From Dehalogenimonas sp. 4OHTPN (GTDB taxonomy: Bacteria; Chloroflexota; Dehalococcoidia; Dehalococcoidales; Dehalococcoidaceae), in the NCBI RefSeq assembly GCF_040448695.1, contig NZ_CP159307.1, positions 434,001-498,000 of the forward strand: a DNA stretch of 64,000 nucleotides. Direction: 5' to 3'. This document shows positions 52,459-60,626 of this stretch, in pieces. The notes beneath the pieces are model-generated. The model searched no databases. It saw only the letters and a list, made by a program, of their open reading frames with translations, and was not told where the DNA came from. A program made the position numbers and the translations under genes. Within the stretch, counting starts at the first letter, position 1; each line of letters opens with the position of its first letter.

Positions 52459-54140
52459 ATGGTCATCGACATAATTAAAGAAACCAAGCCGGCGCTTACT
52501 CCCAATGCCCTCAGGGTACTGGAGAAGCGCTACCTCCGGCGTAACCGCCGGGGCGAGCTTATCGAGACGCCGGAAGAGATGTTCCGCCGCGTCGCCCAGG
52601 CTGTGGCCGCAGCCGAGCTCATCTATGACCCATTGGCCGATACCGACATCATGGCCGGCGAGTTCTACCGGCTGATGAGTTCGCTTGAATTCCTGCCCAA
52701 CTCCCCCACCCTCCTTAACGCCGGCACCGAGGTCGGCCAGCTGTCATCCTGCTTCGTCCTGCCGGTGCCCGATTCGATTGAGGAGACCTTCGACGCGGTG
52801 AAGTACACCGCTCTCATCCATAAAAGCGGCGGCGGCATAGGCTTCGATGTCTCCAAAGTCCGGCCCAGGGGCGCCGCGGTGGGCGAGCACCTTGACGCCG
52901 CCGGCGGCCCGGTAGCGCTAATCCATGTCATCGCCGGCGCGGCTGATTACATCCGCCAGGGCGGCGTCCGACGCGGCTGCAACTCGGTGGTCATGAGCGT
53001 CACCCACCCGGACATCCTCCATTTCATCAAAGCCAAGTCCGATCCCAACGTCCTGACCAACTTCTACAACTCCGTCTCGGTCACCGATGACTTCATGACC
53101 CGGGTCAGGGATGGATCGGATTACGCCTTGATCGACCCCAACACCGGAGAGGAAACCGGCCGCCTTAACGCCCGGTCGGTATTTGCGCGTATCATTGACC
53201 AGTCCTGGCGCACCGGCGATCCCGGCCTCGTCTTCACCGACCGGGTCAACCGCGACAACCCCACCCCCTGCCTCGGCCGCATGGAGACGGTCACCGGCTG
53301 CGGCGAGCAGGCATTACTGCCCTACGAGTCCTGCAACCTCGGCTCCATCAACCTCGTCCGCATGCTGCGCCGGGACAACGGCACTCTCTCTATTGATAAC
53401 GACCGGCTGGCGCGGGTGGTTAAGACCGCCGTCAGATTCCTCGACAACGTCATCGATATCAACAAGTTCCCGGTGCCCGCTGTAGAGGCGGCCACCAGGC
53501 GCACCAGGAAGATCGGCCTCGGGGTCATGGGCTTTGCCGACATGCTCATCCGCCTGGGTATCCCCTACAACTCCACCCGGGCTATCTCCGTCGCCGAAGA
53601 GGTCATGGAGTTCATTAACGATAAAGCCCATGAGGCCTCCCGTGAACTGGCACTTGCCCGCGGCGCCTTCCCCGCCTGGGAGGGCAGCGTCTATGAAAAG
53701 CGCGGTGTCCCGATGCGCAACGCCTGCTGCACCACCATCGCCCCCACCGGCACCCTGTCGATCATCGCCGGGGTGTCATCGGGGATAGAGCCGATCTTCG
53801 CTACCGTGTTTGTGAGAAACATTCTCGACGGCGAGAATCTCCTTGAGGTCAATCCCTACTTCGAGGAAGTCGCCAGGGAGCGGGGCTTCTTCACCCCGGA
53901 GCTTATCGAGCAGCTGGTCACCTCCAACCACCTCCAGGACCGAAAAGACGTCCCGGAAGATGTCCGGAAGGTCTTCGTCACCGCCCACCGGGTGTCGCCG
54001 CAGTGGCACGTCCGCATCCAGGCCGCCTTCCAGCGCCACACCGACAACGCTGTGTCCAAGACGGTCAATTTCCCCCATGAGGTCAGGCGAGAGGATATCG
54101 CCAGGGTGTTCGAGATGGCCTGGGATTGGGGTCTGAAAGG
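52295..54140 (+). repeat. 1,846-bp direct repeat, copy 1 (leader plus most of nrdJ-like gene)
   Basis: This segment matches 60463-62308 with a constant offset of 8,168. Translations are the same in all reading frames that I could compare, which implies near-complete nucleotide identity. Identity starts abruptly at GTCGTCACTC and ends abruptly 100 bases before the stop of the gene. Confidence 0.9.
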
Positions 54141-54240
54141 AATCACAGTCTATCGGGACCAAAGTCGTCAGTCACAACCCCTACGTACTAGTAAAACAGG
54201 GGTGGAACTGGTGAAGGATCTGTTTACAGAGAAGCGGTAG
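52459..54240 (+). CDS. nrdJ: NrdJ-like (class II, B12-dependent) ribonucleotide reductase, tail-less variant, copy 1
   Basis: The 593-residue protein follows the class II RNR barrel: LSSCFVLPVPDSIEE (Cys98), GGGIGFDVSKVRPRGA, LPYESCNLGSINL and APTGTLSIIAGVSSGIEP. In class II enzymes the radical-site motif is N-P-C-G-E; here it reads TGCGE (Thr279, Cys281, Glu283), so the usual Asn is absent. The protein ends shortly after GITVYRD without the C-terminal CxxC tail that thioredoxin reduces. It may be inactive, regulatory, or a corrinoid-binding protein. AGGAGAG precedes the ATG, and DUF2795, rdhA and rdhB follow. Confidence 0.85.
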   Translation: MVIDIIKETKPALTPNALRVLEKRYLRRNRRGELIETPEEMFRRVAQAVAAAELIYDPLADTDIMAGEFYRLMSSLEFLPNSPTLLNAGTEVGQLSSCFVLPVPDSIEETFDAVKYTALIHKSGGGIGFDVSKVRPRGAAVGEHLDAAGGPVALIHVIAGAADYIRQGGVRRGCNSVVMSVTHPDILHFIKAKSDPNVLTNFYNSVSVTDDFMTRVRDGSDYALIDPNTGEETGRLNARSVFARIIDQSWRTGDPGLVFTDRVNRDNPTPCLGRMETVTGCGEQALLPYESCNLGSINLVRMLRRDNGTLSIDNDRLARVVKTAVRFLDNVIDINKFPVPAVEAATRRTRKIGLGVMGFADMLIRLGIPYNSTRAISVAEEVMEFINDKAHEASRELALARGAFPAWEGSVYEKRGVPMRNACCTTIAPTGTLSIIAGVSSGIEPIFATVFVRNILDGENLLEVNPYFEEVARERGFFTPELIEQLVTSNHLQDRKDVPEDVRKVFVTAHRVSPQWHVRIQAAFQRHTDNAVSKTVNFPHEVRREDIARVFEMAWDWGLKGITVYRDQSRQSQPLRTSKTGVELVKDLFTEKR

Positions 54241-54252
54241 GAGGAATCCGAT

Positions 54253-54513
54253 ATGACCATGATTTTAGATAAAGCACCCTTTAAGGAAAGGACATCACCA
54301 GGCTTCAGCCGTAGCTTGGACATGAGCGTTGCGGAACTGGAGCAATCCCTAAGTGGTATCGCTTTCCCGGCGACGAAGAAGGATCTAATCGTAAAGGCTA
54401 TGAGTAATGGTGCTGCGGAAGACGTTTTGACCTTTATTCATCTTTTACCAGACTTAAAATATTGCCAATTCCATGATATCACCTTCCTAGTTTGGTCATA
54501 TGTGGTCTGTTAG
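54253..54513 (+). CDS. DUF2795-like small protein
   Basis: The 86-residue protein has TAGGAGG before the ATG, 12 nt after the nrdJ-like stop. The core (LEQSLSGIAFPATKKDLIVKA then LTFIHLLPDLKYCQFHDI) matches DUF2795 (YPATKxDL...LPDxxY). Two paralogues lie in the second cassette. DUF2795 proteins are small and of unknown role, often predicted to bind nucleic acid or act as helpers. Here the constant position before rdhA suggests a dehalogenase-related task. Confidence 0.75.
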   Translation: MTMILDKAPFKERTSPGFSRSLDMSVAELEQSLSGIAFPATKKDLIVKAMSNGAAEDVLTFIHLLPDLKYCQFHDITFLVWSYVVC

Positions 54514-54627
54514 GAGTGTTTGTTGGTACGAAAGGAGGGACGAGCTACTTAACGAAAAGTTGACGCCCAGAAAGAGACCGGGAATTCACAATAGAGACCG
54601 AAAAAATTGTATTGAAAGGGATTAGTT

Positions 54628-56076
54628 ATGCTCATCAAAAACAAACTGAATGAAAAGGAGAGAGGCTACAGTCGGAGAGAATTCTTGAAGGTTGCGGGTG
54701 GGGCGGGTATCGGTGGAGCTTCATTAGCCGCCGTAGCTGCGATTAAAGAACTGCCCGGTGCTAATCAAGATATGCTCTATAATAGCCGTCTTAAAGAACC
54801 CTATTTGCCCCAGTATCCAAGCGAATACCCTTGGTGGGTGAAAGAGATAGATGACACCGCGAATTCGTTGGGCACGACAGAAATCGTACCGGGTGAACTT
54901 GTTTTGGGATCAACAAAAATTAACGGCCAATACCAAGCCTTTACCGATGGGCGACAAGACGGTTTTCAGGCTGTAGGTAACGCCGCTACGAATCAAGACT
55001 GGTCGGGGGAATGGGGTAAAATCGCACAAGAGGCAGTTACCGCTCGCAATGAATGGATCGCCAATATGACACCGGAAGAATTGCATGATTACCGTTTTGG
55101 GACAGCGATAGTCCAGGCTTCGGATCATTGGCATGTAAACACTGCAGAAAAGAACTGGATTAAACTCCCGGTTAACGCGGCGAAGGTTGAAGTTTCTGCC
55201 GAAGAGATGACTGCGAAATTAAAAGGTGTGGCCCATTGGTTTGGCGTAGATCAAATTCGTGTTTGTGCAATTGACGACAAAATGAAACCATTCTTTTACA
55301 AAATTGCAGCAACCTCAGGCACGTTACGTGGTTACCGTCCCAAAGGATGGGTTGATCCTGGCAGACCAGTGGCCTGGCCCTATCCCTATAAATACGCTAT
55401 CTCCATGGGAATTTTTACAAGTTTACCGACTCATCGAGCTGGGGTGGGCCCCCTCGCCAATGCTTCAACAGCAACAACTTGCAGTGATCAAGATCTTTTT
55501 TCCAAATACATGGAATCCACGATCCGAGGCTTGGGTTACGAAGCTTATGGAATGATTATTGCAGATGAGGATTGCTGCGAAACCCCATTGGCTATTAGAG
55601 CGGGATTGGCTGAAGCTGGGCGGTCCGGTCTTGCTATTGCGCCTTGGGGTGCTGGATTACGTACGATAATCGTAGCAACAAACGCTCCCCTGGTCCCCGA
55701 CAAACCGATAGATTTTGGTTTGCAAGAATTCTGCAAAGTATGTGGTCGATGCTCGGACAATTGCTTAGCACAAGTCATTGGGAAGGATCCAGAACCATCT
55801 TTAATTAACGGTGCCTATAAGTGGGAATACGATGGGTTGCTATGCATGAAGCAAAGAACAGCATTTGGCTGTCAATTTTGCGTCAGTGTATGTCCGTGGA
55901 GTGCGCCAGACACTCCTGCTCATGATTTTGGTCGTGTTTTAGCCAGTATACCGATGTTTGCACCAATGATGGTCAAGGTGGCGGATATTACTTACGGTAA
56001 GTATCCTAGAGGTGAAGATGCCTCTAAATGGCAACCTTGGCATACACCTGCGGAATGGGCACCCTGGCGGACTTAG
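54628..56076 (+). CDS. rdhA: Reductive dehalogenase catalytic subunit inside the transposon
   Basis: The 482-residue protein is a Tat-exported corrinoid/Fe-S dehalogenase. The twin-Arg motif RREFLK is at residues 16-21, followed by GGAGIGGASLAAVAA. The first cluster motif near 368 is CKVCGRCSDNCL (final Cys not followed by the usual Pro), and the second near 415 is CQFCVSVCPW. It is more divergent from the other two rdhA genes in this window than they are from each other. rdhB follows 28 nt later. AAAGGGA precedes the ATG. Confidence 0.93.
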   Translation: MLIKNKLNEKERGYSRREFLKVAGGAGIGGASLAAVAAIKELPGANQDMLYNSRLKEPYLPQYPSEYPWWVKEIDDTANSLGTTEIVPGELVLGSTKINGQYQAFTDGRQDGFQAVGNAATNQDWSGEWGKIAQEAVTARNEWIANMTPEELHDYRFGTAIVQASDHWHVNTAEKNWIKLPVNAAKVEVSAEEMTAKLKGVAHWFGVDQIRVCAIDDKMKPFFYKIAATSGTLRGYRPKGWVDPGRPVAWPYPYKYAISMGIFTSLPTHRAGVGPLANASTATTCSDQDLFSKYMESTIRGLGYEAYGMIIADEDCCETPLAIRAGLAEAGRSGLAIAPWGAGLRTIIVATNAPLVPDKPIDFGLQEFCKVCGRCSDNCLAQVIGKDPEPSLINGAYKWEYDGLLCMKQRTAFGCQFCVSVCPWSAPDTPAHDFGRVLASIPMFAPMMVKVADITYGKYPRGEDASKWQPWHTPAEWAPWRT

Positions 56077-56104
56077 TTAAACTAAAAATTGAAAGGAAAT
56101 TTAT

Positions 56105-56374
56105 ATGAGCCTGTTAGTATTCTTAGGAGGAATCGTACTCACCGTTCTGGTAGGTTTAATCATGATGGCAAATAAACAATTCCGAATACTTTGGTGGCAT
56201 TACATTCTTGTTGCAGGAGTCGCAGTTTGGACTGCAATCGGAGTTGTGATTACGTTTGACTTGGCAATTGAAAGAGCGCAGGGGGCGTGGCTTGTCGCTC
56301 TTATTTTTGGATTAGTGGCACTCATAGTCGCAATCCCGACGGTGCGTTCGGTGTTACATAGTAAAAAAGTGTAA
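56105..56374 (+). CDS. rdhB: Reductive dehalogenase membrane anchor
   Basis: The 89-residue protein has three transmembrane helices (LVFLGGIVLTVLVGLIMM, WWHYILVAGVAVWTAIGVVI, WLVALIFGLVALIVAIPTV), the usual RdhB size and topology. It would hold RdhA at the outer face of the cytoplasmic membrane. It is the only rdhB in the window. A strong terminator follows the stop. Confidence 0.9.
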   Translation: MSLLVFLGGIVLTVLVGLIMMANKQFRILWWHYILVAGVAVWTAIGVVITFDLAIERAQGAWLVALIFGLVALIVAIPTVRSVLHSKKV

Positions 56375-56386
56375 ACTTCATCTAGG

Positions 56387-56427
56387 ATAAAGGCTCCTTT
56401 GTGATTGTGTCACAGGGGAGCCTTTAT
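56387..56427. terminator. Bidirectional terminator after rdhB
   Basis: ATAAAGGCTCC (56387-56397) pairs with GGAGCCTTTAT (56417-56427), an 11-bp perfect stem with T-rich tails on both strands. It lies between convergent rdhB and the transporter gene. Confidence 0.85.
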
Positions 56428-56430
56428 CTA

Positions 56431-57363
56431 TTATCGAAAACTAGTGTCGCTTCTAATATTCTTATGAAAACGTATCGAAAGAAATAAATAATAAAGAAAA
56501 CCGATGACTAAAGCAGTTATCGCAGGCACGGAGGCTTTTGGTCCCAACAGTACGTAAGCGATGGCACTTGCTCCTGCCCATTTTTTCATTGAACCAAGAA
56601 GCATATAACTGATAGACGTTGGCGGTGGAATATTTAATAACCTACTTATACGATAAATCGATTCCCCAAGAACAAATATTGTGGCAAAAGCAACGATAGT
56701 TGCAACTAAAAGGTTGTTTGAGTATGTAGTGAGTAATTCACGATTTAATCCTATTAGGGTAAAACACACGATAGCAACGCACCAATTTATAATATGGCCG
56801 TTATATGGTTGTATAAGTATAGATTGTTTTAATTTTCTGATAATGCGGGACAATATCAGCGGTAAAATAATGATTTGGAATATTACATTGAATAGATCTG
56901 CTCCCCAATAGATACTACTAAGAAAAACATATACCAATAACGGCAAGATCAAGATGGATAAAAAATAACATGCAATGGTACTTAAAAATGAAAAGGATAC
57001 ATCGCCCTTGATATTATACGTACAAGGTGCGATTAAAAGTGATGGGGGAGCTCCAGCTAAAATGACTAAACCAGCAATTATATACTTGTCATCCGTTAAT
57101 AGGTAACCCAGTACAATATTCAGGCCACCTAAAAGAATAAAATTGAGCAAAAAACCCACAGTGGTCGCCTTGAGTATTTTTTTTGGTAGTAACAGGTCTC
57201 TAGTAAGATCGATATGACTTAAAGACAAAGACATGGCAATGATGAGTAAAGAGATGATCCAACTTTCGGTGCGTTGAGCTAGCGGCGCCATATAGAAGCC
57301 AGCGAATATGGCGAAAATGAGTATAAAATTATGCTGGTGAATTAGTATTTTTAAAATAGACAT
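56431..57363 (-). CDS. Bile acid:sodium symporter-like (BASS) membrane transporter
   Basis: The 310-residue protein has about nine to ten transmembrane helices. The segment GLVILAGAPPSLLIAPCTYN followed by GDVSFSFLSTIACY resembles the conserved GxxLxxxxPP...GD...S region of the BASS superfamily. It shares the AT-rich composition of the transposon cargo. No partner gene is evident; it may carry an organic anion related to dehalogenation, which is inference. Confidence 0.65.
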   Translation of the reverse strand: MSILKILIHQHNFILIFAIFAGFYMAPLAQRTESWIISLLIIAMSLSLSHIDLTRDLLLPKKILKATTVGFLLNFILLGGLNIVLGYLLTDDKYIIAGLVILAGAPPSLLIAPCTYNIKGDVSFSFLSTIACYFLSILILPLLVYVFLSSIYWGADLFNVIFQIIILPLILSRIIRKLKQSILIQPYNGHIINWCVAIVCFTLIGLNRELLTTYSNNLLVATIVAFATIFVLGESIYRISRLLNIPPPTSISYMLLGSMKKWAGASAIAYVLLGPKASVPAITALVIGFLYYLFLSIRFHKNIRSDTSFR

Positions 57364-57446
57364 GAGTGTTATGATTCAAGATTGTAGCTAGAGCGAGTGT
57401 GCACTTGCAATGAGTATGAACTACTTGAACTAATAATACCAATTGT

Positions 57447-57621
57447 TACGAATATTCACGGCTGTGGCACTTCCCCAGATGGTCTTCTGCACTTAACCAC
57501 ATACAAATACTTGTCTCCACCCAGGTCATAACATCCAGTCATAAAATTGATCGCCTGATGATGGGCGGTGTCAATGTCAGCATCCGTTTTGACAGCCCAA
57601 CCCTGATATGGCTTGCCAGGG
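57447..57621 (-). pseudogene. Truncated ORF cut by IS copy 2
   Basis: An open frame of 57 codons runs from the IS boundary to TAA at 57447-57449, reading GKPYQGWAVKTDADIDTAHH and ending HSREYS. Composition is protein-like. It appears to be the 3' end of a gene whose front was lost when the IS arrived. Family not recognised. Confidence 0.4.
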
Positions 57622-58812
57622 TGACCTTCCCCCACGAGCAGCTACACCCTGGATTAGAGCCCCACGGTCGTTTCAGCATACTCTTTCGGGGTGAATCCTT
57701 TCAATGAGCTGTGCGGTCTAACCTCGTTGTAATCCCTCCTCCATTCTTCGATGACTTCCCGGGCATGTTTCAAGCTAAGAAACCAATTCGTATTCAGGCA
57801 CTCATCTCTGAATCTGCCGTTGAAGCTTTCTGCATAGGCATTCTCGATCGGTTTTCCTAGCCGGATGAAATTCAACTTCACGCCGTGGCGGTAAGCCCAC
57901 TCATCCAGAGCTTTACCGGCAAATTCCGGCCCATTGTCGATGGTGATGATCTCCGGCAGTCCGCGGATCTCGGCAAGCTGATCAAGGACACCGACCACCC
58001 GGCGGCCGCCGAGAGATGTGTCCACCTCTATCCTGGGACACTCCCGGGAGTAGTCGTCGACGATGGTGAGAGAACGGAATCGGCGGCCATTGACGATGCT
58101 GTCGGTGACGAAATCCATGGACCAGCGCTCGTTTACCCCCTGTGCCGTTGGCATGACTACCCTGGCCCCAGCCGCGCCTTTTCTCCGCCGCTTCTTCCGG
58201 AGCGCCAGACCTTCCTCCCGGTAGATTCGTTCGGTCCGCTTGTGATTGACCACCAGACCCTCCCGCTTGAGCATGATGTGCAGTCGGGGACTGCCGAAAC
58301 GCTTTCGCTGCTCCGCCAGCTCCCTGAGACGTTTCCGCAACTGCGCGTCATCATCCGGCTTCGGCTGGTACCGGTAGACCGACGACGAAATATCGACCAG
58401 CATGCAAGCTCTCCTCTCGCTCAGCCCAAGGCTCTCTCTGATGTGAGAGACCGCCAAACACTTAACCTTGGGCTTTAGAAGTTTTTTGAGAGCAGTCAGG
58501 GCACGGATATCGAGCGCCTGGTCGGCTACAATCTGTTTCAGACGCCGGTTTTCTTCTTCGAGGGTTTTCAGCCGCTTAAGTTCGCCGACGGTTAAGCCGG
58601 CATACTTGGTCTTCCAGTTGTAGTAGGTGGCTTCACTCACGCCGTACTTGCGGCAAAGGTCGGCGACCTTGGCGCCGGCCTCACCCTCTTTCAGCACGGC
58701 GATGATCTGCTCCTCAGTGTAATGCTTGGCTTTCATGGTGATTCCTCCTTACGCATTTTAATACGCCGGAGGACTCTAAGTCAGGGTTTAGCGGTTTTCG
58801 GGGGGAAGGTCA
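57622..58812 (-). mobile_element. IS3-family insertion sequence, copy 2 (inverted)
   Basis: 1,191 bp with the same ends as copy 1 (TGACCTTCCCCC), in opposite orientation. Its outer end abuts AAG and the right part of the older IS3 element. Its inner end cuts the ORF at 57447. Confidence 0.9.
57654..58736 (-). CDS. IS3-family transposase (OrfAB in one frame), copy 2
   Basis: The 360-residue protein is residue-for-residue the same as copy 1 (HTH plus rve DDE core). Two intact transposases in the same unit mean the composite could still be mobile. Confidence 0.93.
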   Translation of the reverse strand: MKAKHYTEEQIIAVLKEGEAGAKVADLCRKYGVSEATYYNWKTKYAGLTVGELKRLKTLEEENRRLKQIVADQALDIRALTALKKLLKPKVKCLAVSHIRESLGLSERRACMLVDISSSVYRYQPKPDDDAQLRKRLRELAEQRKRFGSPRLHIMLKREGLVVNHKRTERIYREEGLALRKKRRRKGAAGARVVMPTAQGVNERWSMDFVTDSIVNGRRFRSLTIVDDYSRECPRIEVDTSLGGRRVVGVLDQLAEIRGLPEIITIDNGPEFAGKALDEWAYRHGVKLNFIRLGKPIENAYAESFNGRFRDECLNTNWFLSLKHAREVIEEWRRDYNEVRPHSSLKGFTPKEYAETTVGL

Positions 58813-59634
58813 AAGCTCTCGACGGGGGCGTTCTCAACCGGCTTGCCCGGCCGGATGAAGTTCAGCTTCACGCCGCGACGATAAGCCCACTCATCCAAGG
58901 CCCGGCCGGCGAATTCCGGCCCGTTGTCAATGGTGATGACCTCAGGCAACCCGCGAATATCGGCCAGCCTGTCCAGCACGCCGACCACTCTTTGGCCACC
59001 AAGGGAGGTATCCACCTCGATCGCCGGACATTCCCTGGAATAGTCATCGACAATAGCCAGGGCGCGAAACCGCCGCCCTGTAATGATGCTGTCGGTTATG
59101 AAGTCCATGCTCCATCTTTGATTCGGCCGTTCGGGCGTCTCCAGGATTATTCGATTAGCGGCCGTGCCTTTACGCCGCCGTTTTCGCCTGAGTGACAATC
59201 CCTCTTCTCTATAAAGCCTTTCGGTCCGCTTGTGATTCACCACCAGACCTTCTCTCTTAAGCAGGATATGAAGCCGCGGGCTGCCGAACCGTTTTCTTTG
59301 GCAAGCCAATTCTCTAAGACGCTGGCGCAGGACCTCATTGTCGTCCTCGTTGGGCTTGTAACGATAGGCCGATGGTGAAATTCCGGCCGGTTCGCGGACC
59401 TTCAGGGTCATATTGTCCAACGCTTGGTCGGCGAAGATCGCGTCGGCATTCCTCTTCGAGGGTTTTGAGCCTCTTGAGCTCACTGATAGACAATCCGGCG
59501 TACTTGGCCTTCCACTTGTAGTAGGTGGTGTCACTCATCCCATATTTGCCGCAGAGATCGGCGGTTTTAGCGCCGGCTTCGTCCTCTTTGAGCACCGTGA
59601 TGATCTGTTCTTCGGTGAACCTCTTGCGGACCAT
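58813..59634 (-). pseudogene. Disrupted IS3 transposase (5' and central part)
   Basis: The frame from ATG 59634 encodes the HTH (FTEEQIITVLKEDEAGAKTA, YGMSDTTYYKWKAKYAGLS). It suffers a frameshift and an internal deletion near 59430-59450, then continues in another frame with the rve core (SMDFITDSIITGRRF, TIDNGPEFAGRALDEW) up to ENAPVESF. Dead both from its own mutations and from the insertion. Confidence 0.85.
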
Positions 59635-59708
59635 GAGCCTTCCTTAATCATTCCTATTTTACCGGAGGACTCTACTTCATGTTGATACTAATTACGGAGG
59701 GAGGGTCA
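58813..59708 (-). mobile_element. Right part of the older IS3-family element
   Basis: The segment ends at 59708 with GGAGGGAGGGTCA, a terminal repeat related to that at 46972. It contains the N-terminal and central parts of a transposase related to the intact copies (about 1.1 kb when joined to 46972-47173). The break falls inside the codons for ESFN, precisely at the composite transposon boundary. Confidence 0.85.
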
Positions 59709-60034
59709 ATACCGCTCCTTATTGTTAGCCGGATGAAAGTGCCTCGTCGGTATTCTGGTGGGAGGGAAGGTGGTCCCCTTTTCCCGAATGCCCCATGGGT
59801 TGCTGAGGTGGTCTTTGCACTTCGACTTCTATCCATTCACCGTCATACGCTATCGATTTACAACCCGACCATTACCATATCATTACTTAATATTACCGGT
59901 TAGTTCTTAGTCATTGAATATACTTATTGCCAGACGTCATATTGCTTCAACTAATGCAAGTGCGATTTTAGTTCCCTTTATCGAAACCGTTGCGGGGCAT
60001 CAGGCATTCCGCCCGCAGTTAAAAGGAGGTTCCA
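59709..60034. other. Gene-free upstream region of the second rdh cassette
   Basis: 326 bp with no credible ORF. It is AT-rich towards 59850-59950 and probably contains the promoter for the membrane peptide, DUF2795 and nrdJ-like genes. I did not find the TACC-N5-GGTA palindrome of the other cassette here. Confidence 0.4.
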
Positions 60035-60133
60035 ATGATAGTAGAAGTGGTGCTGGTCTGTTTCATGATCGGTGTTTCAATGGTAGCTGCCGCCCACATC
60101 CGCAATGAATCCGTCCGCCGCGGCGGCGTCTAG
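60035..60133 (+). CDS. 32-aa single-pass membrane peptide
   Basis: ATG 60035 has a strong AAAAGGAGG 5 nt upstream. The product is one hydrophobic helix (MIVEVVLVCFMIGVSMVAAA) followed by a basic tail (HIRNESVRRGGV). It matches the peptide at 52167 in size, topology and place ahead of the leader/nrdJ unit. Confidence 0.6.
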   Translation: MIVEVVLVCFMIGVSMVAAAHIRNESVRRGGV

Positions 60134-60164
60134 CCGGGAATAAAAGACAGTGAGGAATAACGCC

Positions 60165-60443
60165 ATGATGATTATGGAAAAGCCGGCCTTCAAGGTTGAA
60201 AATCGCGCCGCCGAGGCCTTGCTTGAGCCGCCGAAGATGAACTCGGTCACCCTGGAATACTATCTCCGGGGCCTTCATTATCCCGCCGGAAAAGCTGAGA
60301 TCATCGCCCATGCCGAAGCCGGCGGTGCGCCCTGCAACGTCATGGCCTTCTTCATCAACCGCCTGCCGTCGCGGCAATTCCGCTCAGTGGCGGACATCAG
60401 TTTCACTGTCTTCGTCAGCTCTTACATGTTCGGTCAGGACTAG
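60165..60443 (+). CDS. DUF2795-like small protein (upstream copy)
   Basis: The 92-residue protein has its start chosen at ATG 60165 (GAGG about 10 nt upstream), rather than GTG 60150. The core is LEYYLRGLHYPAGKAEIIAHA then MAFFINRLPSRQFRSVADI, matching the paralogues at 54253 and 62418. Unlike the other cassette, this one has a DUF2795 gene on both sides of the leader/nrdJ unit. Confidence 0.75.
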   Translation: MMIMEKPAFKVENRAAEALLEPPKMNSVTLEYYLRGLHYPAGKAEIIAHAEAGGAPCNVMAFFINRLPSRQFRSVADISFTVFVSSYMFGQD

Positions 60444-60462
60444 TTACCTTAACAACTTAATC

Positions 60463-60626
60463 GTCGTCACTCGGGCAAGCCTCACGGTGGGGGAAACCAG
60501 GGCGCCGGCTGTTGCGACCAGCCTGCTTAATATGCTGTGAAACCCCTCCCGTGAGCTCCCTGGGTGTAATCGGGGTTCACCGCGGGGCTTGCCCTCTCTT
60601 AAAGCCTTTCCTCTATAGGAGAGAAA
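60463..60626 (+). ncRNA. Structured leader RNA upstream of nrdJ-like gene, copy 2
   Basis: The sequence matches the leader at 52295-52458, with all helices at an offset of 8,168. Preservation of the complete fold in both copies suggests it is part of the functional cassette, although recent duplication alone could explain it. Confidence 0.6.

Larger units (their letters stand above)
47174..58812. mobile_element. 11.6-kb composite transposon carrying an rdh operon
   Basis: Two same-length (1,191 bp), apparently identical IS3-family copies lie at the ends in opposite orientation, with their transposase 5' ends outward. The whole unit is flanked by a 3-bp duplication (AAG) and interrupts an older IS3 transposase gene, whose halves are at 46972-47173 and 58813-59708. 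Individual copies have no matching duplications on their inner sides, so the unit moved as a whole. Cargo: serine-recombinase remnant with ssrA-like site, regulator/kinase/corrinoid-like genes, membrane peptide, leader RNA, nrdJ-like gene, DUF2795, rdhA, rdhB, a transporter and a truncated ORF. Confidence 0.85.

Noticed and set aside
57514-57522. Second ssrA-like site (GTCTCCACC) near the right IS copy
   Set aside because: Only 9 bases match the site at 48563, which is expected by chance in a window this size.
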